A stretch of 64,000 bases of DNA from JADLCX01 sp964630785 (GTDB taxonomy: Bacteria > Planctomycetota > Phycisphaerae > Phycisphaerales > UBA1924), in assembly GCA_964630785.1 (NCBI GenBank), contig CAZVZG010000022.1, positions 1 to 64,000 of the forward strand. Direction: 5' to 3'. Shown here piece by piece: positions 9,036 through 18,221 of this stretch (position 1 is the stretch's first letter; each line of letters starts with the position of its first letter). The notes under the pieces were generated by a model, which did not search any database, had not been told where the DNA came from, and worked only from the letters and a program-made list of their open reading frames with translations. The translations under genes and the position numbers were made by a program.

Positions 9036-9908
9036 CTACTTCCGCCTCACCGCGATCAGATCGAACAGCGGCGGCAGGTACACATACGCGCCCGGCGTCC
9101 GCGCCAACTCTTCCCATTCGGCCCACCACGCCGCGCGGTCTGCTTCGGTGAGCAGGCCGAGCTCGACGAGCACGGGCAGGAAGTTCTGCCAGAACGATTG
9201 TGGCCAATGCCACATGGGCTCACCGGGACGGGCGAGGCGCTGATTCACCGCGAGGTGTTCGATCGTGAAACCCATGCCTTCGAGCATCGCCGGCAGGCGG
9301 CCCATGATGTCGGGGTCGCCGCCGCGGGCCCGCCACGCCTCGGCCGTGGCCCGCAGGGTCTTGGTGAAGGCCGGGCCCCGCGGCGCACTGGTCATTGCTT
9401 CGTAGTTGAAATAGTCTTGAACGACGAACCGGCCGCCGGGCTTGAGCGCCCTGTGGACGCCGCGGACGACGGACGCGGGGTCGCGGACAAAGCACATCAG
9501 CCAGCGCGCGTACGCGGCGTCGAAGAAGTCGGCGTCGATGCCCTTGGCTTTGGCCAGGAGCAGGGCGTCGGAGACCACGGTGCGGACGTTGCCCATGCCC
9601 CGCGCGGCCGCCTGCGCTCGCAGGTGGTCGAGGTACATGGCCGACTCATCCATGCCTACGACCTCACCGCGGGGGCCGTCGCCCGAGAGCGCGCCCACGA
9701 GCCGCGCCAGGTCGAGCGTGCAGAAGCCCGGGCCGCAACCGAGGTCGAGGACGTTCCAGCCCGGCTGGATACCCGCGCGCTTCCAGAGCGCGTGGGCCGC
9801 GTCGGTCCACAGCGCGTGCTGCAGGCCCAGTCGCTCAAGCTCGGCGGCGTTGGCGCCGAGGACGTATTCCGGTGTGGATGAGGACGGGTTGGGGCGCGCT
9901 GAGGTCAT
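9036..9908 (-). CDS. Class I SAM-dependent methyltransferase
   Basis: Rossmann-fold methyltransferase of 290 residues. Motif I is VLDLGCGPG at residues 53-61. An acidic residue after strand 2 (VVGMDES) binds the ribose of SAM. The later segments DAAYARWLMCFV and GVHRALKPGGRFVVQDYF are motifs IV-VI of the small-molecule and UbiE-like group. The C-terminal 100 residues with conserved Trp and Pro (MWHWPQSFWQNFLP) probably form the substrate lid. The substrate is unknown. A start at 9938 would add 10 residues, and neither start has a strong ribosome-binding site. Confidence 0.85.
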   Translation of the reverse strand: MTSARPNPSSSTPEYVLGANAAELERLGLQHALWTDAAHALWKRAGIQPGWNVLDLGCGPGFCTLDLARLVGALSGDGPRGEVVGMDESAMYLDHLRAQAAARGMGNVRTVVSDALLLAKAKGIDADFFDAAYARWLMCFVRDPASVVRGVHRALKPGGRFVVQDYFNYEAMTSAPRGPAFTKTLRATAEAWRARGGDPDIMGRLPAMLEGMGFTIEHLAVNQRLARPGEPMWHWPQSFWQNFLPVLVELGLLTEADRAAWWAEWEELARTPGAYVYLPPLFDLIAVRRK

Positions 9909-9974
9909 GCGCGAGGGTACACCGATGCTCGGGTGCATGACGAGGCACGCGGGGCGGGAGGGGGGGCGCGGCCA

Positions 9975-12900
9975 TCATCGCCGGTATTCGATCTCGATCT
10001 TCGCGGGCGTCTGCTGTAGCGAGATCAGCCCGTCACGGATAGTTACAGGCGCGCCGTCCACGCTTGCAGCGGCGATGAGGTCGGGGTTTGGGGGGCTGAA
10101 CGAAAGGCCGCCGTCGGGTTGACGCAGGCCGCCTGCGACGCTCACGGTGACGGTGCTTCCGCCGCCCGTGGTGGAGAACGACAGTGGGCCAAAGTGTGTG
10201 CGCAGTCCGCGGACCCGCACGCCCTCGTCGCTCAGCAGCCACGCGAGCGGGAGCCCGGCGCCGATCACCATCGACCGCTCGCGGTCATTCTCATACGCGA
10301 GCATAGACCGGAACGCGTTGATGAAGTCGGACCCGACCCATGTGTGCGGCATGTCGCCGATGAACCCCGCGTGGCGCGGGTCGCGCCACACGACCTCGGC
10401 CCAATGGTTCCAGCCCGCGGGCCGGCTGTCGTGGAAGAAAAAATCGGAGAGTTCAAGGGCCCGCTCGCGCCAACCCAGGCGGAGCATCGTCCCGACGGTG
10501 CGCCACTCGTAGGGAGTGTAGTTCACCCAGTGGGCCTGATCGCCGCTGGCGTCGCGCCGGGCGGTCACGAAGCTCCAGTACCGCTCGAAGGTGTCGCCGA
10601 GCGCGGGCTGCGGGATGTTCCCTAACTCGTCGCACGGCCACACGCCGATGGTCGTGCTGGTGGCGTCAAAGTCGCCCAGCTCGGCACACCCGGGGATGTA
10701 GTCGATGTGCTTCATCTTCATCGCCAGGCGCATCGAGCCGTACAGCGTGGTGCGGAACGAGTCGCGCATGGCGGCCAGGCGTGACGCCTGCTCCTGCTCG
10801 CCCAGCACAAGGGCCATGGCCGCGCCGTCTTCGAGGCCCTTGAGCGTCCAGAAGTCGTCCCAGTACGAGTGCATCGGCTTGGCCGAGTAGCCCTCGTGGC
10901 TGATCGATTCGGGCATCAGACCGTACAAGACGCGCTTGGCGTCCGGGCCGTCGCGATACTCGTCGGTCATGCGCTGTGATCGCAGATGTTCGATGTAACC
11001 GGCGGCCTTGACCACTCGCTCCCAGTGACGGCGCAGGAACGCGACGTCGCCGGTGTAGCGGTAATAGTTCATCACCGCGTAGATGTACTCGCCGTGGCTG
11101 TCGTTCTCGGGCACGGGGTCGGGCCCGCGCCGGTCCACGCAGCAGGGCACCTTGCCGTCGGCGTATTGGTACGGCCCGAACCAGTCGAGGAAGTCCCGCA
11201 CTTCCTCCGAATGCCCAAAGGCCAGCAGTGCGGAAGACGTGAGCGCGCCGTCGCGGATCCACGTCCGCTCATAAGACCGCGACCCGGGCTGGATGCCCGG
11301 ACCGTCGCGGTTGATCAGGATGTAGGCGATGTTGCTGCGGACCGCGTCCCACCAGCGCGATGCGCTCGCGGGCAGTCGGACCTCGACGCGGTTGAGCTTG
11401 TCGTGCCACTCGGCCCTCACCGCGTCCAGCCTCTTCTCGAACGCGGCCGCGCCCTCATCGGTGGTATTCGGCCCGCCGAAGACCACGGCCAGATCGAGTG
11501 TGTTCTGCGCGTGCATCGGCCAGGCGACGACCACGGGCTTGGTGCCGCCGGCCGGGAGACTGAACGGGAACGCCATCGCCGCCGAGGCCAACGCTTGTGG
11601 GTCGTGGACCTCGCTCTGCCGGGGCGGATTCCCGGCGGCCAGATATTCGACGACCTCGCCCTGCGCGATCGCCGACGCGCCCACGCTTGCCGGAGGAGTC
11701 AGTGGGGCGAGCAACCTCCCATCGATCGACAGCCCCGCCGCGCTCGCGGCGATGTTCTCGACGTGCGATGCGCCGCCCGGCGTGTTCAGGAACTGGTACA
11801 CCGGGTTCACCTGCATCGGCCTCGCGGCCAGAAACAGCGTGCCGTTCTGCGGAAGGACGCCCGTGTTCGTCAGCGTGTATCGCGCGAACAAGACCCCCTC
11901 GCCCCGCTTGAACGGCGGGGCGTCGTCCACAAAGCAGGTGATGTCGAGCCGCAGGCCGACATCGCCGCCGCGTTGCGAGACCTCGCGCCGCACGGTGGGG
12001 ATCGGCAGGTATCCGCCGTCGAGTGACTGCGTGTTGACGCACTCGTTCCAGGTGAGCAGCCGACCGCCGCTGAACACGAGCGGCTCGAGCGAAGGCCCCT
12101 GCTTGGCGAGCTCGATCGCCCCGTCCTCGCCGATCAGGGCTTCCTCGGTGTCCGCGTCGGCGCCGACGACCGTCCAGTACGCGCCCTCGCCCAGCCAGTA
12201 TCGCGGATACCAACCCCGTGGCGCTTCCGCCGCCAGCGCCTTGAACAGCTCGTTCGGCGAATCGCCGAACGACGGGGGAAGTATTCGGACGGTTCGGAGC
12301 GTCACCGGGCCCGGGCTCTCACAGACCACGCGGATTCGGCGTGCGATCGCGCTGGGCGTCACCAGGAAATCGCTCCCGCCGTTCCCGCCCTTCACGGTCG
12401 CCAGCGTCGTCCACTCCCCGCCATGCTCGCCCTCGAGCCGGTAGTCGCTCGCGAATGCGCCTTCGCCCCACCCGAGCTCCACGCCGCCGAACTCACGGGG
12501 CTTGCCGAAGTCAATCGTCGCGGCGGGAGAGGCGTCGGCCTTTGCGGAGGTCCACCCGAGGAACCCCTCGGGGTTGATCGCCAGCGGGCTTTCGTCCGAG
12601 CCGGCGTGCGAGGAGACCTCGACCCGCGCCGTGCCGTCGTAGGGCTTCACCGCCGGGAGCGCCCCGAACGAGAGGTCGTCGATCCACACCGTCCCCTTGC
12701 CCCCGCTAAAACTGGTCACGACAATCTCAACGGCGTCGATATGCCGGAGCGGCGTCCCGCCGCTGGGGCCCCAGGCGAAGTTGAACAGGCGTTTGGGCAG
12801 CGTGACCTCGCGCCAGGCCGCGGGGAAGTCGTAATCGCGCTGGTTCACCCACCACACGCTCTCGCCCACCCGCCCGTCCGTTCCGACCGACTTCTCAACG

Positions 12901-13226
12901 AGCTTGAACTCCAGCGTGTTCCGCGGCCCCTCGCCGCGGATGCGGAATCGGAAACGGAAGTTCTCGGGCACGTCGAGCGGGGGCGAAAAGTCGTGACGGA
13001 CGATGCCGTAGCCGGACCCGCGCGCGAAGTCGTAGTCGATTCGCAGCGAGCCGCCGCTCGGCCCGGGCTCGGAGGCGATCTTCAGGTCCACGCCGTCTGA
13101 CGGCTGCGCCCGCCAACCGCTCCCGCTGTCAAAGGGTTCCGTCCAGCGCGGCTCATCGGCGCGGGCCAACGCCGGCGCGAGCATGGCGAACGCCGCGAAA
13201 AGGACGATCAAGGTGAGCCGTCTCAT
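9975..13226 (-). CDS. Giant secreted (alpha/alpha)6-barrel glycosidase-like protein with two carbohydrate-binding-like domains
   Basis: Protein of 1083 residues with a clear signal peptide (MRRLTLIVLFAAFAMLAPALARA). Residues about 25-190 form a CBM/CIA30-like jelly roll (WTEPFDSGSGWRAQP; VWIDDLSFG). About 200-320 resemble a discoidin (F5/8 type C) domain. The remainder, with TWIRDGALTSSALLAFG, DSHGEYIYAVMNYYRYTGD, HSYWDDFWTLKGLEDG and GWNHWAEVVW, looks like an alpha/alpha toroid of the six-hairpin glycosidase class, followed by a small beta domain. I do not know its GH family. It is transcribed 126 bases after the dockerin protein and therefore probably belongs to the unit with operator A. 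Extracellular breakdown of a glucan is inferred from the neighbours. Confidence 0.72.
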   Translation of the reverse strand: MRRLTLIVLFAAFAMLAPALARADEPRWTEPFDSGSGWRAQPSDGVDLKIASEPGPSGGSLRIDYDFARGSGYGIVRHDFSPPLDVPENFRFRFRIRGEGPRNTLEFKLVEKSVGTDGRVGESVWWVNQRDYDFPAAWREVTLPKRLFNFAWGPSGGTPLRHIDAVEIVVTSFSGGKGTVWIDDLSFGALPAVKPYDGTARVEVSSHAGSDESPLAINPEGFLGWTSAKADASPAATIDFGKPREFGGVELGWGEGAFASDYRLEGEHGGEWTTLATVKGGNGGSDFLVTPSAIARRIRVVCESPGPVTLRTVRILPPSFGDSPNELFKALAAEAPRGWYPRYWLGEGAYWTVVGADADTEEALIGEDGAIELAKQGPSLEPLVFSGGRLLTWNECVNTQSLDGGYLPIPTVRREVSQRGGDVGLRLDITCFVDDAPPFKRGEGVLFARYTLTNTGVLPQNGTLFLAARPMQVNPVYQFLNTPGGASHVENIAASAAGLSIDGRLLAPLTPPASVGASAIAQGEVVEYLAAGNPPRQSEVHDPQALASAAMAFPFSLPAGGTKPVVVAWPMHAQNTLDLAVVFGGPNTTDEGAAAFEKRLDAVRAEWHDKLNRVEVRLPASASRWWDAVRSNIAYILINRDGPGIQPGSRSYERTWIRDGALTSSALLAFGHSEEVRDFLDWFGPYQYADGKVPCCVDRRGPDPVPENDSHGEYIYAVMNYYRYTGDVAFLRRHWERVVKAAGYIEHLRSQRMTDEYRDGPDAKRVLYGLMPESISHEGYSAKPMHSYWDDFWTLKGLEDGAAMALVLGEQEQASRLAAMRDSFRTTLYGSMRLAMKMKHIDYIPGCAELGDFDATSTTIGVWPCDELGNIPQPALGDTFERYWSFVTARRDASGDQAHWVNYTPYEWRTVGTMLRLGWRERALELSDFFFHDSRPAGWNHWAEVVWRDPRHAGFIGDMPHTWVGSDFINAFRSMLAYENDRERSMVIGAGLPLAWLLSDEGVRVRGLRTHFGPLSFSTTGGGSTVTVSVAGGLRQPDGGLSFSPPNPDLIAAASVDGAPVTIRDGLISLQQTPAKIEIEYRR

Positions 13227-13352
13227 CTGGAGATCAGCTTATCGCGGGGTATGTCGGCCGGATAGCCGCGGAGGCCTCGACTCGGAAGCGACCATGAACG
13301 TATGCCGCGAGCCGCCCCGATTGAGCGAGGAGGCCCGCGGCGGGGATCAACC

Positions 13353-14282
13353 TCAGCAGCCCGTGAAGTAGAGGCTGAGGTAGTCGAAGATGTCCTGCAC
13401 GGTGACACCGCCGGAGTTGTTGATGTCGGCGGAGGGGTCGCTCGCGAAGTACGCGGCGAGGAAGTCGAAGATGTCCTGGACCGACACCGCGCCCGAGCCG
13501 TTGAAGTCGGCGGCGCACGGCGCGGCCTCGTGGGCGTCCACGTCGTCGTAGAACACCGTGCCGCGGGCGCCCGCGTCGTAGTCGTTGCCGAAGCGGATGC
13601 ACAGCACGCTGAACTTCGCGTCCGGGTTCACCGGCGGCAGCGGCCAGAACGGCTGACCGTTTGCGTCCAGCTCGAACTGGCTCTGGTGGAACACGCCCGT
13701 GTAGTGCAGCCACTGGCCGTTGGTGTGCACGCCCGCGCCGCCCGGTGTGGTCACCGCGACCAGCCCCGGGAACGAGGCCGGGTTGTCGGGATCGACGAAG
13801 AAGAAGTCGAAGCCCTGGTACACGGAGTTGTTCGCGGTGCGCCGGAACTCGAGCTTGAGCCCGGCCCGCTGGCCGACGACCGGGTCCGTCGCCGGGATCA
13901 TGAACCACGTGCTCAGCTCGATGTCCGGCCCGTTCGGCGGGTCGAACGTGTAGGAAACATTGTTCCGAGGGCTCACGGGGTCGAGTGGGTCGGTGAGCGC
14001 ATCGCTGGAGAGGCCGACGAACTCGGTGCCGGGGATTCCCGACATGGGCGTGAGGTCGATCACCGCCACGCCGCCGTGGGCCGCGGGCAGGTCGGGCGTC
14101 AGCCCGTCGCCAACGGTGCGTCGGCGCGCGCCGTTGAACGGGTTCCAGGCCTGGGCTTGGCTCGCGTCGAGGATGTTGGGGGTCTCAAAGCCCGCGTTGA
14201 GGAGTTGCGCGTCGGCTTGTCCGACGCAAAGGCCCAGCAGCATCACCCCTCCGAGGGCGAGCACGCCCGTGTTCAACTTCAT
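13353..14282 (-). CDS. Secreted protein with C-terminal dockerin-like (GC-type) domain
   Basis: Protein of 309 residues. The start at 14282 has a GGGAGAA upstream and gives the signal MKLNTGVLALGGVMLLGLCVGQADAQ. The body begins LLNAGFETPNILD and is probably a beta-sandwich carbohydrate-binding-like domain. The end carries two calcium-loop repeats, ADFNGSGAVSVQDIFDFL and ADINNSGGVTVQDIFDYL, and finishes in Gly-Cys, as in the Phycisphaerae dockerin type thought to anchor or sort secreted proteins. Operator A lies 84 bases upstream, and the giant glycosidase-like gene follows. The ligand is unknown. Confidence 0.78.
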   Translation of the reverse strand: MKLNTGVLALGGVMLLGLCVGQADAQLLNAGFETPNILDASQAQAWNPFNGARRRTVGDGLTPDLPAAHGGVAVIDLTPMSGIPGTEFVGLSSDALTDPLDPVSPRNNVSYTFDPPNGPDIELSTWFMIPATDPVVGQRAGLKLEFRRTANNSVYQGFDFFFVDPDNPASFPGLVAVTTPGGAGVHTNGQWLHYTGVFHQSQFELDANGQPFWPLPPVNPDAKFSVLCIRFGNDYDAGARGTVFYDDVDAHEAAPCAADFNGSGAVSVQDIFDFLAAYFASDPSADINNSGGVTVQDIFDYLSLYFTGC

Positions 14283-14365
14283 GGTCGGTTCTCCCGGGAA
14301 AGCCAGCGTTCGAGTCGGTCCCACAGCATGCCAGAGCGGGGCGCATCCGCCACAGGTCCGCACGG

Positions 14366-14379
14366 CGTAAACGCTTACA
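14366..14379. promoter_or_regulatory. LacI-type operator A
   Basis: CGTAAACGCTTACA is a near-palindrome around a central CG, with half sites of the TGWAAN-CG-NTTWCA form used by LacI-family repressors. It lies 84 bases upstream of the dockerin gene start and about 115 bases beyond the permease gene. Three similar sites stand before other units of the same locus. Confidence 0.65.
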
Positions 14380-14494
14380 TTGTGCAGCCAAACCGCATCC
14401 GTTGCAAGCCATTTCCCCCGGATTTCCGGTGCTCCAAAGCCCGTTCGGGGGAGGATTTCCTACCTTGTCACCACGGCTAAGGCCGTCACGGCTG

Positions 14495-15406
14495 TCACTT
14501 AAGCCCTTCGGCCGCAACGCCTTGGATAAACGTTCGCTGGGTCAGCAGAAACAGCAGCACCAAGGGGGTGACCACCATCGTGCTCGCGGCCATGAGCAGA
14601 TTCCACGGCGTGTTGCCCGCCTGGGACTGATAAAGCTGCAGGCCCAGCGCCAGCGTGAACTGGTCGCGGTTGGTCAGGAAGATCAGCGGGCCCACGAAGT
14701 CGTTCCACACATAGATGAAGTGGAACAGGGCCACCACCGCCAGCGCGGGCCGGCTCAGGGGCAGGATGATCCGCCAGAAGGTCCGCCAGCTCGTGCATCC
14801 GTCGATCGTGGCGGCCTCGTCCAGCTCTCGTGGGATCGTCATGAAAAACTGGCGCAGCAGGAAGATGTTGAAGGCCCCGCCGAACCACGCCGGCAGCCAT
14901 AGCGGCTTGAGCGATCCAAGCATCTGAAGGCCCGGGAAGACGCCCAGCACGCCCGCGTCCCGCATCCCGTCGTCGATGCCCTTGAACACGATGTACAGCG
15001 GCGCCATGATGACCGGGAACGGGATCATCATCGTTACGAGTACGAGCGCGAACACCATGCCGCGACCTCGCCACTGGATGCGAGAGAGCCCGAACGCGAC
15101 GACGGCGCTGGAGAGCGTCATCCCCACCACGCTCAGGCCCGCGACGATCAGCGTGTTGCGCAGGTAGAGCGGGAACTGCACCGTCGGGTCGTTCCAGACG
15201 GAGGAGTAGTTCTCGCGGGCCTGGTCGAGCGTGATGGACGGCGGGTCGGGCAGCAGCGCCAGCCGCCCGCTGGCGGCCTGCGTCTCGGGCTTGACCGACG
15301 TGCTCACCATCCACACCAGCGGCATCAAAAAGGCCAGCGCAACCACCCCCAGCACTGCGAAGGTGATCCAACCAACCCAGCCCGATCTGCCACCATCAAA
15401 CCTCAT
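14495..15406 (-). CDS. Carbohydrate ABC transporter permease, MalG type
   Basis: Inner-membrane permease of the CUT1 oligosaccharide importer family, 303 residues with six predicted helices. The ATPase-coupling EAA loop is ELDEAATIDGCTSWRTFWRI (about residues 193-212), followed by LPLSRPALAVVALF. The C-terminus TQRTFIQGVAAEGLK matches the MalG-type ending. A GGGAG precedes the ATG. It is the last gene of the run GH94, pseudopilin, small membrane protein, binding protein, permease, permease. No ATPase gene is present, so a shared MsmX-type ATPase elsewhere is likely. Confidence 0.93.
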   Translation of the reverse strand: MRFDGGRSGWVGWITFAVLGVVALAFLMPLVWMVSTSVKPETQAASGRLALLPDPPSITLDQARENYSSVWNDPTVQFPLYLRNTLIVAGLSVVGMTLSSAVVAFGLSRIQWRGRGMVFALVLVTMMIPFPVIMAPLYIVFKGIDDGMRDAGVLGVFPGLQMLGSLKPLWLPAWFGGAFNIFLLRQFFMTIPRELDEAATIDGCTSWRTFWRIILPLSRPALAVVALFHFIYVWNDFVGPLIFLTNRDQFTLALGLQLYQSQAGNTPWNLLMAASTMVVTPLVLLFLLTQRTFIQGVAAEGLK

Positions 15407-15448
15407 GCCGCTCCCATTTGCTGCTCTGCTGCTATCCCTCGGCCTCCC

Positions 15449-16327
15449 TCACACTCTCCGATAATGCACCAACCGCCTGCTGGCCAGCAGCATCACGCCC
15501 GTGAGCGCGAGCACGACCAGCAACTGCACCCACGCCATCGCGCTGGCGTAGCCCATCTTTCCGTACACGAACGCGTTCTCGTACAGGTACATTGTGTAGA
15601 AGTGACCCGCCGGGTTGGTGCCGTTGGGTTGGCGGAACATCACGTACGGCACGGCGAACACCTGCACGCAGTTGATCGTCAGCACGATCACGTTGAACAG
15701 GATCGCGGGCGAGACCATCGGCAGCGTCACGCTCGTGAACTGGCGCACCGGGCCCATGCCGTCGAGCCGCGCGGCCTCGTACAACTGCCTGGGCACGTCC
15801 TGCAGCGCGGCCAGGTACACCACCATTGCCTGCCCCACGCCCCACAGGCTCATCACGACCATCGCGGGCATCACCCAGCGCTCGTCCACGAGCCATGTCG
15901 GGCCTGTGATCCCCACCATCGCCAGCAGCCGGTTGATCAGCCCGTACTCGCCGTTGAAGATCCACATCCACACCATGGCGCTCGCGATGAGCGGCACCAG
16001 CGTGGGCAGGAAGATGCACGCCTGGAAGAACCGCGAGAAACGCACCTTGCCGTTGAGCAGGGCCGCGAGCACCAGCGCCAGCGCCGTCTGCAGCGGGATC
16101 GAGAACACGCAGTACTCCGCCGTGTTCCACACCACGCGGGCGAACGTGGGGTCGGCCGCCATCGTGCGGTAGTTGTCCAGCCCGCACCACAGCGGCGATT
16201 CGAGCAGCGGGTAGTGCGTGAGCGAATAGTACAGGCTCATCGCCATGGGCAAAAACATGAACACGCCCGAGCCGATCAGCCACGGGCTGACCCAGGCCAG
16301 CCCCCGGAGGTTGGCGCGGGCGCTCAT
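15449..16327 (-). CDS. Carbohydrate ABC transporter permease, MalF type
   Basis: Partner permease of the CUT1 importer, 292 residues, six helices, with the coupling loop RQLYEAARLDGMGPVRQFTS. The start ATG at 16327 overlaps the stop of the binding-protein gene (ATGA), so translation is probably coupled. A longer open frame reaching 16888 only reads the binding-protein gene in another frame. Downstream, 42 bases separate it from the second permease. The N-terminus LRGLAWVSPWLIGSGVFMFL is typical for the family. Confidence 0.93.
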   Translation of the reverse strand: MSARANLRGLAWVSPWLIGSGVFMFLPMAMSLYYSLTHYPLLESPLWCGLDNYRTMAADPTFARVVWNTAEYCVFSIPLQTALALVLAALLNGKVRFSRFFQACIFLPTLVPLIASAMVWMWIFNGEYGLINRLLAMVGITGPTWLVDERWVMPAMVVMSLWGVGQAMVVYLAALQDVPRQLYEAARLDGMGPVRQFTSVTLPMVSPAILFNVIVLTINCVQVFAVPYVMFRQPNGTNPAGHFYTMYLYENAFVYGKMGYASAMAWVQLLVVLALTGVMLLASRRLVHYRRV

Positions 16328-17778
16328 GCCCCGTGCCTCCGGCGCCGCTCGTCGGCCGCGCGATCGATCAGGCACTGCACCCGCGCCTGCAGTTCGGCCA
16401 GCACCACGCCCGCGGGCCGCTCCAGCCGCCACATCCGCTGCACGGCCGAGTCGAACTCGTCCTTGAACTGGAGCCACACGCGGGTCGGCGGCGCGATGAA
16501 CGCCCGCGGGCTGTTGAAGATGTCGTAGTGAACGCGGATGCCCTTGTTGGGATGGTTCGCCAGGAACGACTCGCTCGTAACCGCCAGCGGGCTGGGCTTG
16601 CAGTGCGCCGTCGCGAGCATCTCGGTCATGTCCTGGCGCTGCGTGAAGGCGATGAACTCCATGCTCGCCTCGGGGTGCCGCGCACCGCGGGGAATGACCA
16701 GCACGTCGGTGTCGATGAGGCCCACGGGGGACTCGATGGCGGATGGCGGATGGCGGATGGCGGATGGAGATGCCGCCGAATCGCCCGCCTTTCCATCCGC
16801 CATCCGATATCCGCCATCCGATATGGGAAACGGCGCCACGCCGTAATCGAGATCCGGCTTGAACGCCCGGATCAGGTTCGCGATCCACGGGCCCTGCACG
16901 ATCATCGCGACCTTGCCCGTGAGGAACGGGTTCTCAGGGGTGAAGTAGTGGCCGAAGCCCTCCTGAAACTGCTTCACGTGGCCGACGCCCAGGTCGCGGG
17001 CGTAGCCCTGCATCCATTCCATCGCGCGCACGTTCTCGGGACTGTTCACCTGCGCCCGATTGCTCGCGGCGTCGTAGATCCGACCGTTGAAGTGGTACGC
17101 CCACAGCCAGCTCCACCACCCCGGCTCGCTGTGCAGAAAGCCCACCCGCTCAAGCCGGCCGTCGGCGTCGGCCTTCACCAGCCGCCGGTGCGCCGCATCA
17201 AGCTCGTCGATCGATCGCGGCGGTCGGTCAGGGTCAAGGCCCACCTCCCTGAACAGCGCCTTGTTGTAATAGAGCGCGATCGAGCCGGCGGTGTTGACCG
17301 TCGCCCACCAGCGGTCCTCGACGCCCGGCACGGCGTGCTGCATCACCGGGCGCACGCCTACGGCGTAGTTTTCCAGGCGCACGCCGAAGCGGGGCGCCAG
17401 ATCGTCCAGGGGCAGGATTGCACCCGACTCCGCGTACGGCGGCACGTTGAACGAGTAGAGCCCGATCAGGTCGGGCGGGTCGCCGCCGGCGATCGCGATG
17501 AGCGACTTCTGCCCGATGTCGCTGGTCACGATGTACCGCACCCGGATCCGGCCTTGCGACGCGTGGAAAGCGTCGATGACCTTCACCATCGCGTCACGTT
17601 CGTGGCGGGTCCACTTCTCCCAGTAATCCAGGACGAGCCGCCCGTCCGCGCCGGCGGTCTCTTTGGCCCCGCGCGGGCCGAACGCGACAAAGCCCAGGCC
17701 CGCCGCGGCCAGTCCTCCGAGGGCGGCACGTCGCGTCCATCCGCCAGACCCAGTACCACGCGCGCCGGAGCCGGTCAT
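16324..17778 (-). CDS. Extracellular sugar-binding protein (Tat-exported) with repeat insertion
   Basis: Solute-binding protein of a CUT1 sugar importer, 484 residues. The N-terminus GGWTRRAALGGLAAAGLGFVAF has a twin-arginine signal. Cluster-1 features include VLDYWEKWTRHERDAMVKVI, GDPPDLIGLYSF, ALYYNKALFREVGLDPDRPP and GKVAMIVQGPW. Around residues 322-347 an insert reads YRMADG...SAIRHPPSAI. It is encoded by a tandem GGATGGCGGA array and its inverted copy, which no relative should need. The same repeat appears in purM. It precedes both permeases with an ATGA overlap. The likely ligand is a glucan oligosaccharide, by context. Confidence 0.9.
   Translation of the reverse strand: MTGSGARGTGSGGWTRRAALGGLAAAGLGFVAFGPRGAKETAGADGRLVLDYWEKWTRHERDAMVKVIDAFHASQGRIRVRYIVTSDIGQKSLIAIAGGDPPDLIGLYSFNVPPYAESGAILPLDDLAPRFGVRLENYAVGVRPVMQHAVPGVEDRWWATVNTAGSIALYYNKALFREVGLDPDRPPRSIDELDAAHRRLVKADADGRLERVGFLHSEPGWWSWLWAYHFNGRIYDAASNRAQVNSPENVRAMEWMQGYARDLGVGHVKQFQEGFGHYFTPENPFLTGKVAMIVQGPWIANLIRAFKPDLDYGVAPFPISDGGYRMADGKAGDSAASPSAIRHPPSAIESPVGLIDTDVLVIPRGARHPEASMEFIAFTQRQDMTEMLATAHCKPSPLAVTSESFLANHPNKGIRVHYDIFNSPRAFIAPPTRVWLQFKDEFDSAVQRMWRLERPAGVVLAELQARVQCLIDRAADERRRRHGA
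16733..16823. repeat. GGATGGCGGA minisatellite with inverted copy inside the binding-protein gene
   Basis: Three to four tandem copies of GGATGGCGGA (16733-16767) are followed by 24 bases and then by the inverted units TCCATCCGCCATCCGATAT and CCGCCATCCGATAT (16792-16823). The whole stretch is translated without a stop. The inverted arrangement could form a hairpin with about 17-base arms. A related piece sits in purM at 54701-54732. Confidence 0.85.
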
Positions 17779-17793
17779 GGTCGCAGTCTAGTG

Positions 17794-18195
17794 TCAATCG
17801 CTCTTGGTTGGGGGTTTTCCCGCGTGAGATCCGCCCTTCGTCGGCCCGCTCACCGCCCCGGTGGCCAGCGCCTTGCGCGAGGCGTTGATCCGCTCGACGG
17901 TGAGCTTCCAGTCGTCTACCGGGAACCCGGTCGGTTTGCCCGTGTCGGGGTTGATCAGCCCCTCGTCGGGGTTCACGGGGTACGGCCGGAGCATGAGCTG
18001 TTTCTCCATCGCTCCACGCGGCATCGTCCACTCTTTGCCGGTTTCCTTGCAGCGGATCGTGACCGTCTGCGTCAGTTCTGCCGTTTCGCCCCCGCGCATG
18101 TTCCAGACGAACATCACCACCGCCACCAACGCGATGATGGCGGCCACACCCCAGCCGAGCATCGGCTGCTTGTTGAGGAACTCTCGCATGCCCAT
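17794..18195 (-). CDS. Small membrane-anchored protein of the sugar uptake operon
   Basis: Protein of 133 residues, not recognised. The ATG at 18195 follows a GGAG. A longer frame to 18450 overlaps the pseudopilin and is not credible. One transmembrane helix (GWGVAAIIALVAVVMFVW, residues about 12-30) is followed by a region with TVTIRCKETGKEWTMPRGAM and VNPDEGLINPDTGKPTGFP, where a conserved-looking Cys and Asp-rich turns suggest an extracytoplasmic domain. It lies 26 bases after the pseudopilin and 15 bases before the binding protein, so it is co-transcribed. A role in assembly with the pseudopilin is only a guess. Confidence 0.72.
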   Translation of the reverse strand: MGMREFLNKQPMLGWGVAAIIALVAVVMFVWNMRGGETAELTQTVTIRCKETGKEWTMPRGAMEKQLMLRPYPVNPDEGLINPDTGKPTGFPVDDWKLTVERINASRKALATGAVSGPTKGGSHAGKPPTKSD

Positions 18196-18221
18196 GTCAA
18201 TGCTCCACAGGTGTGAGGGGT

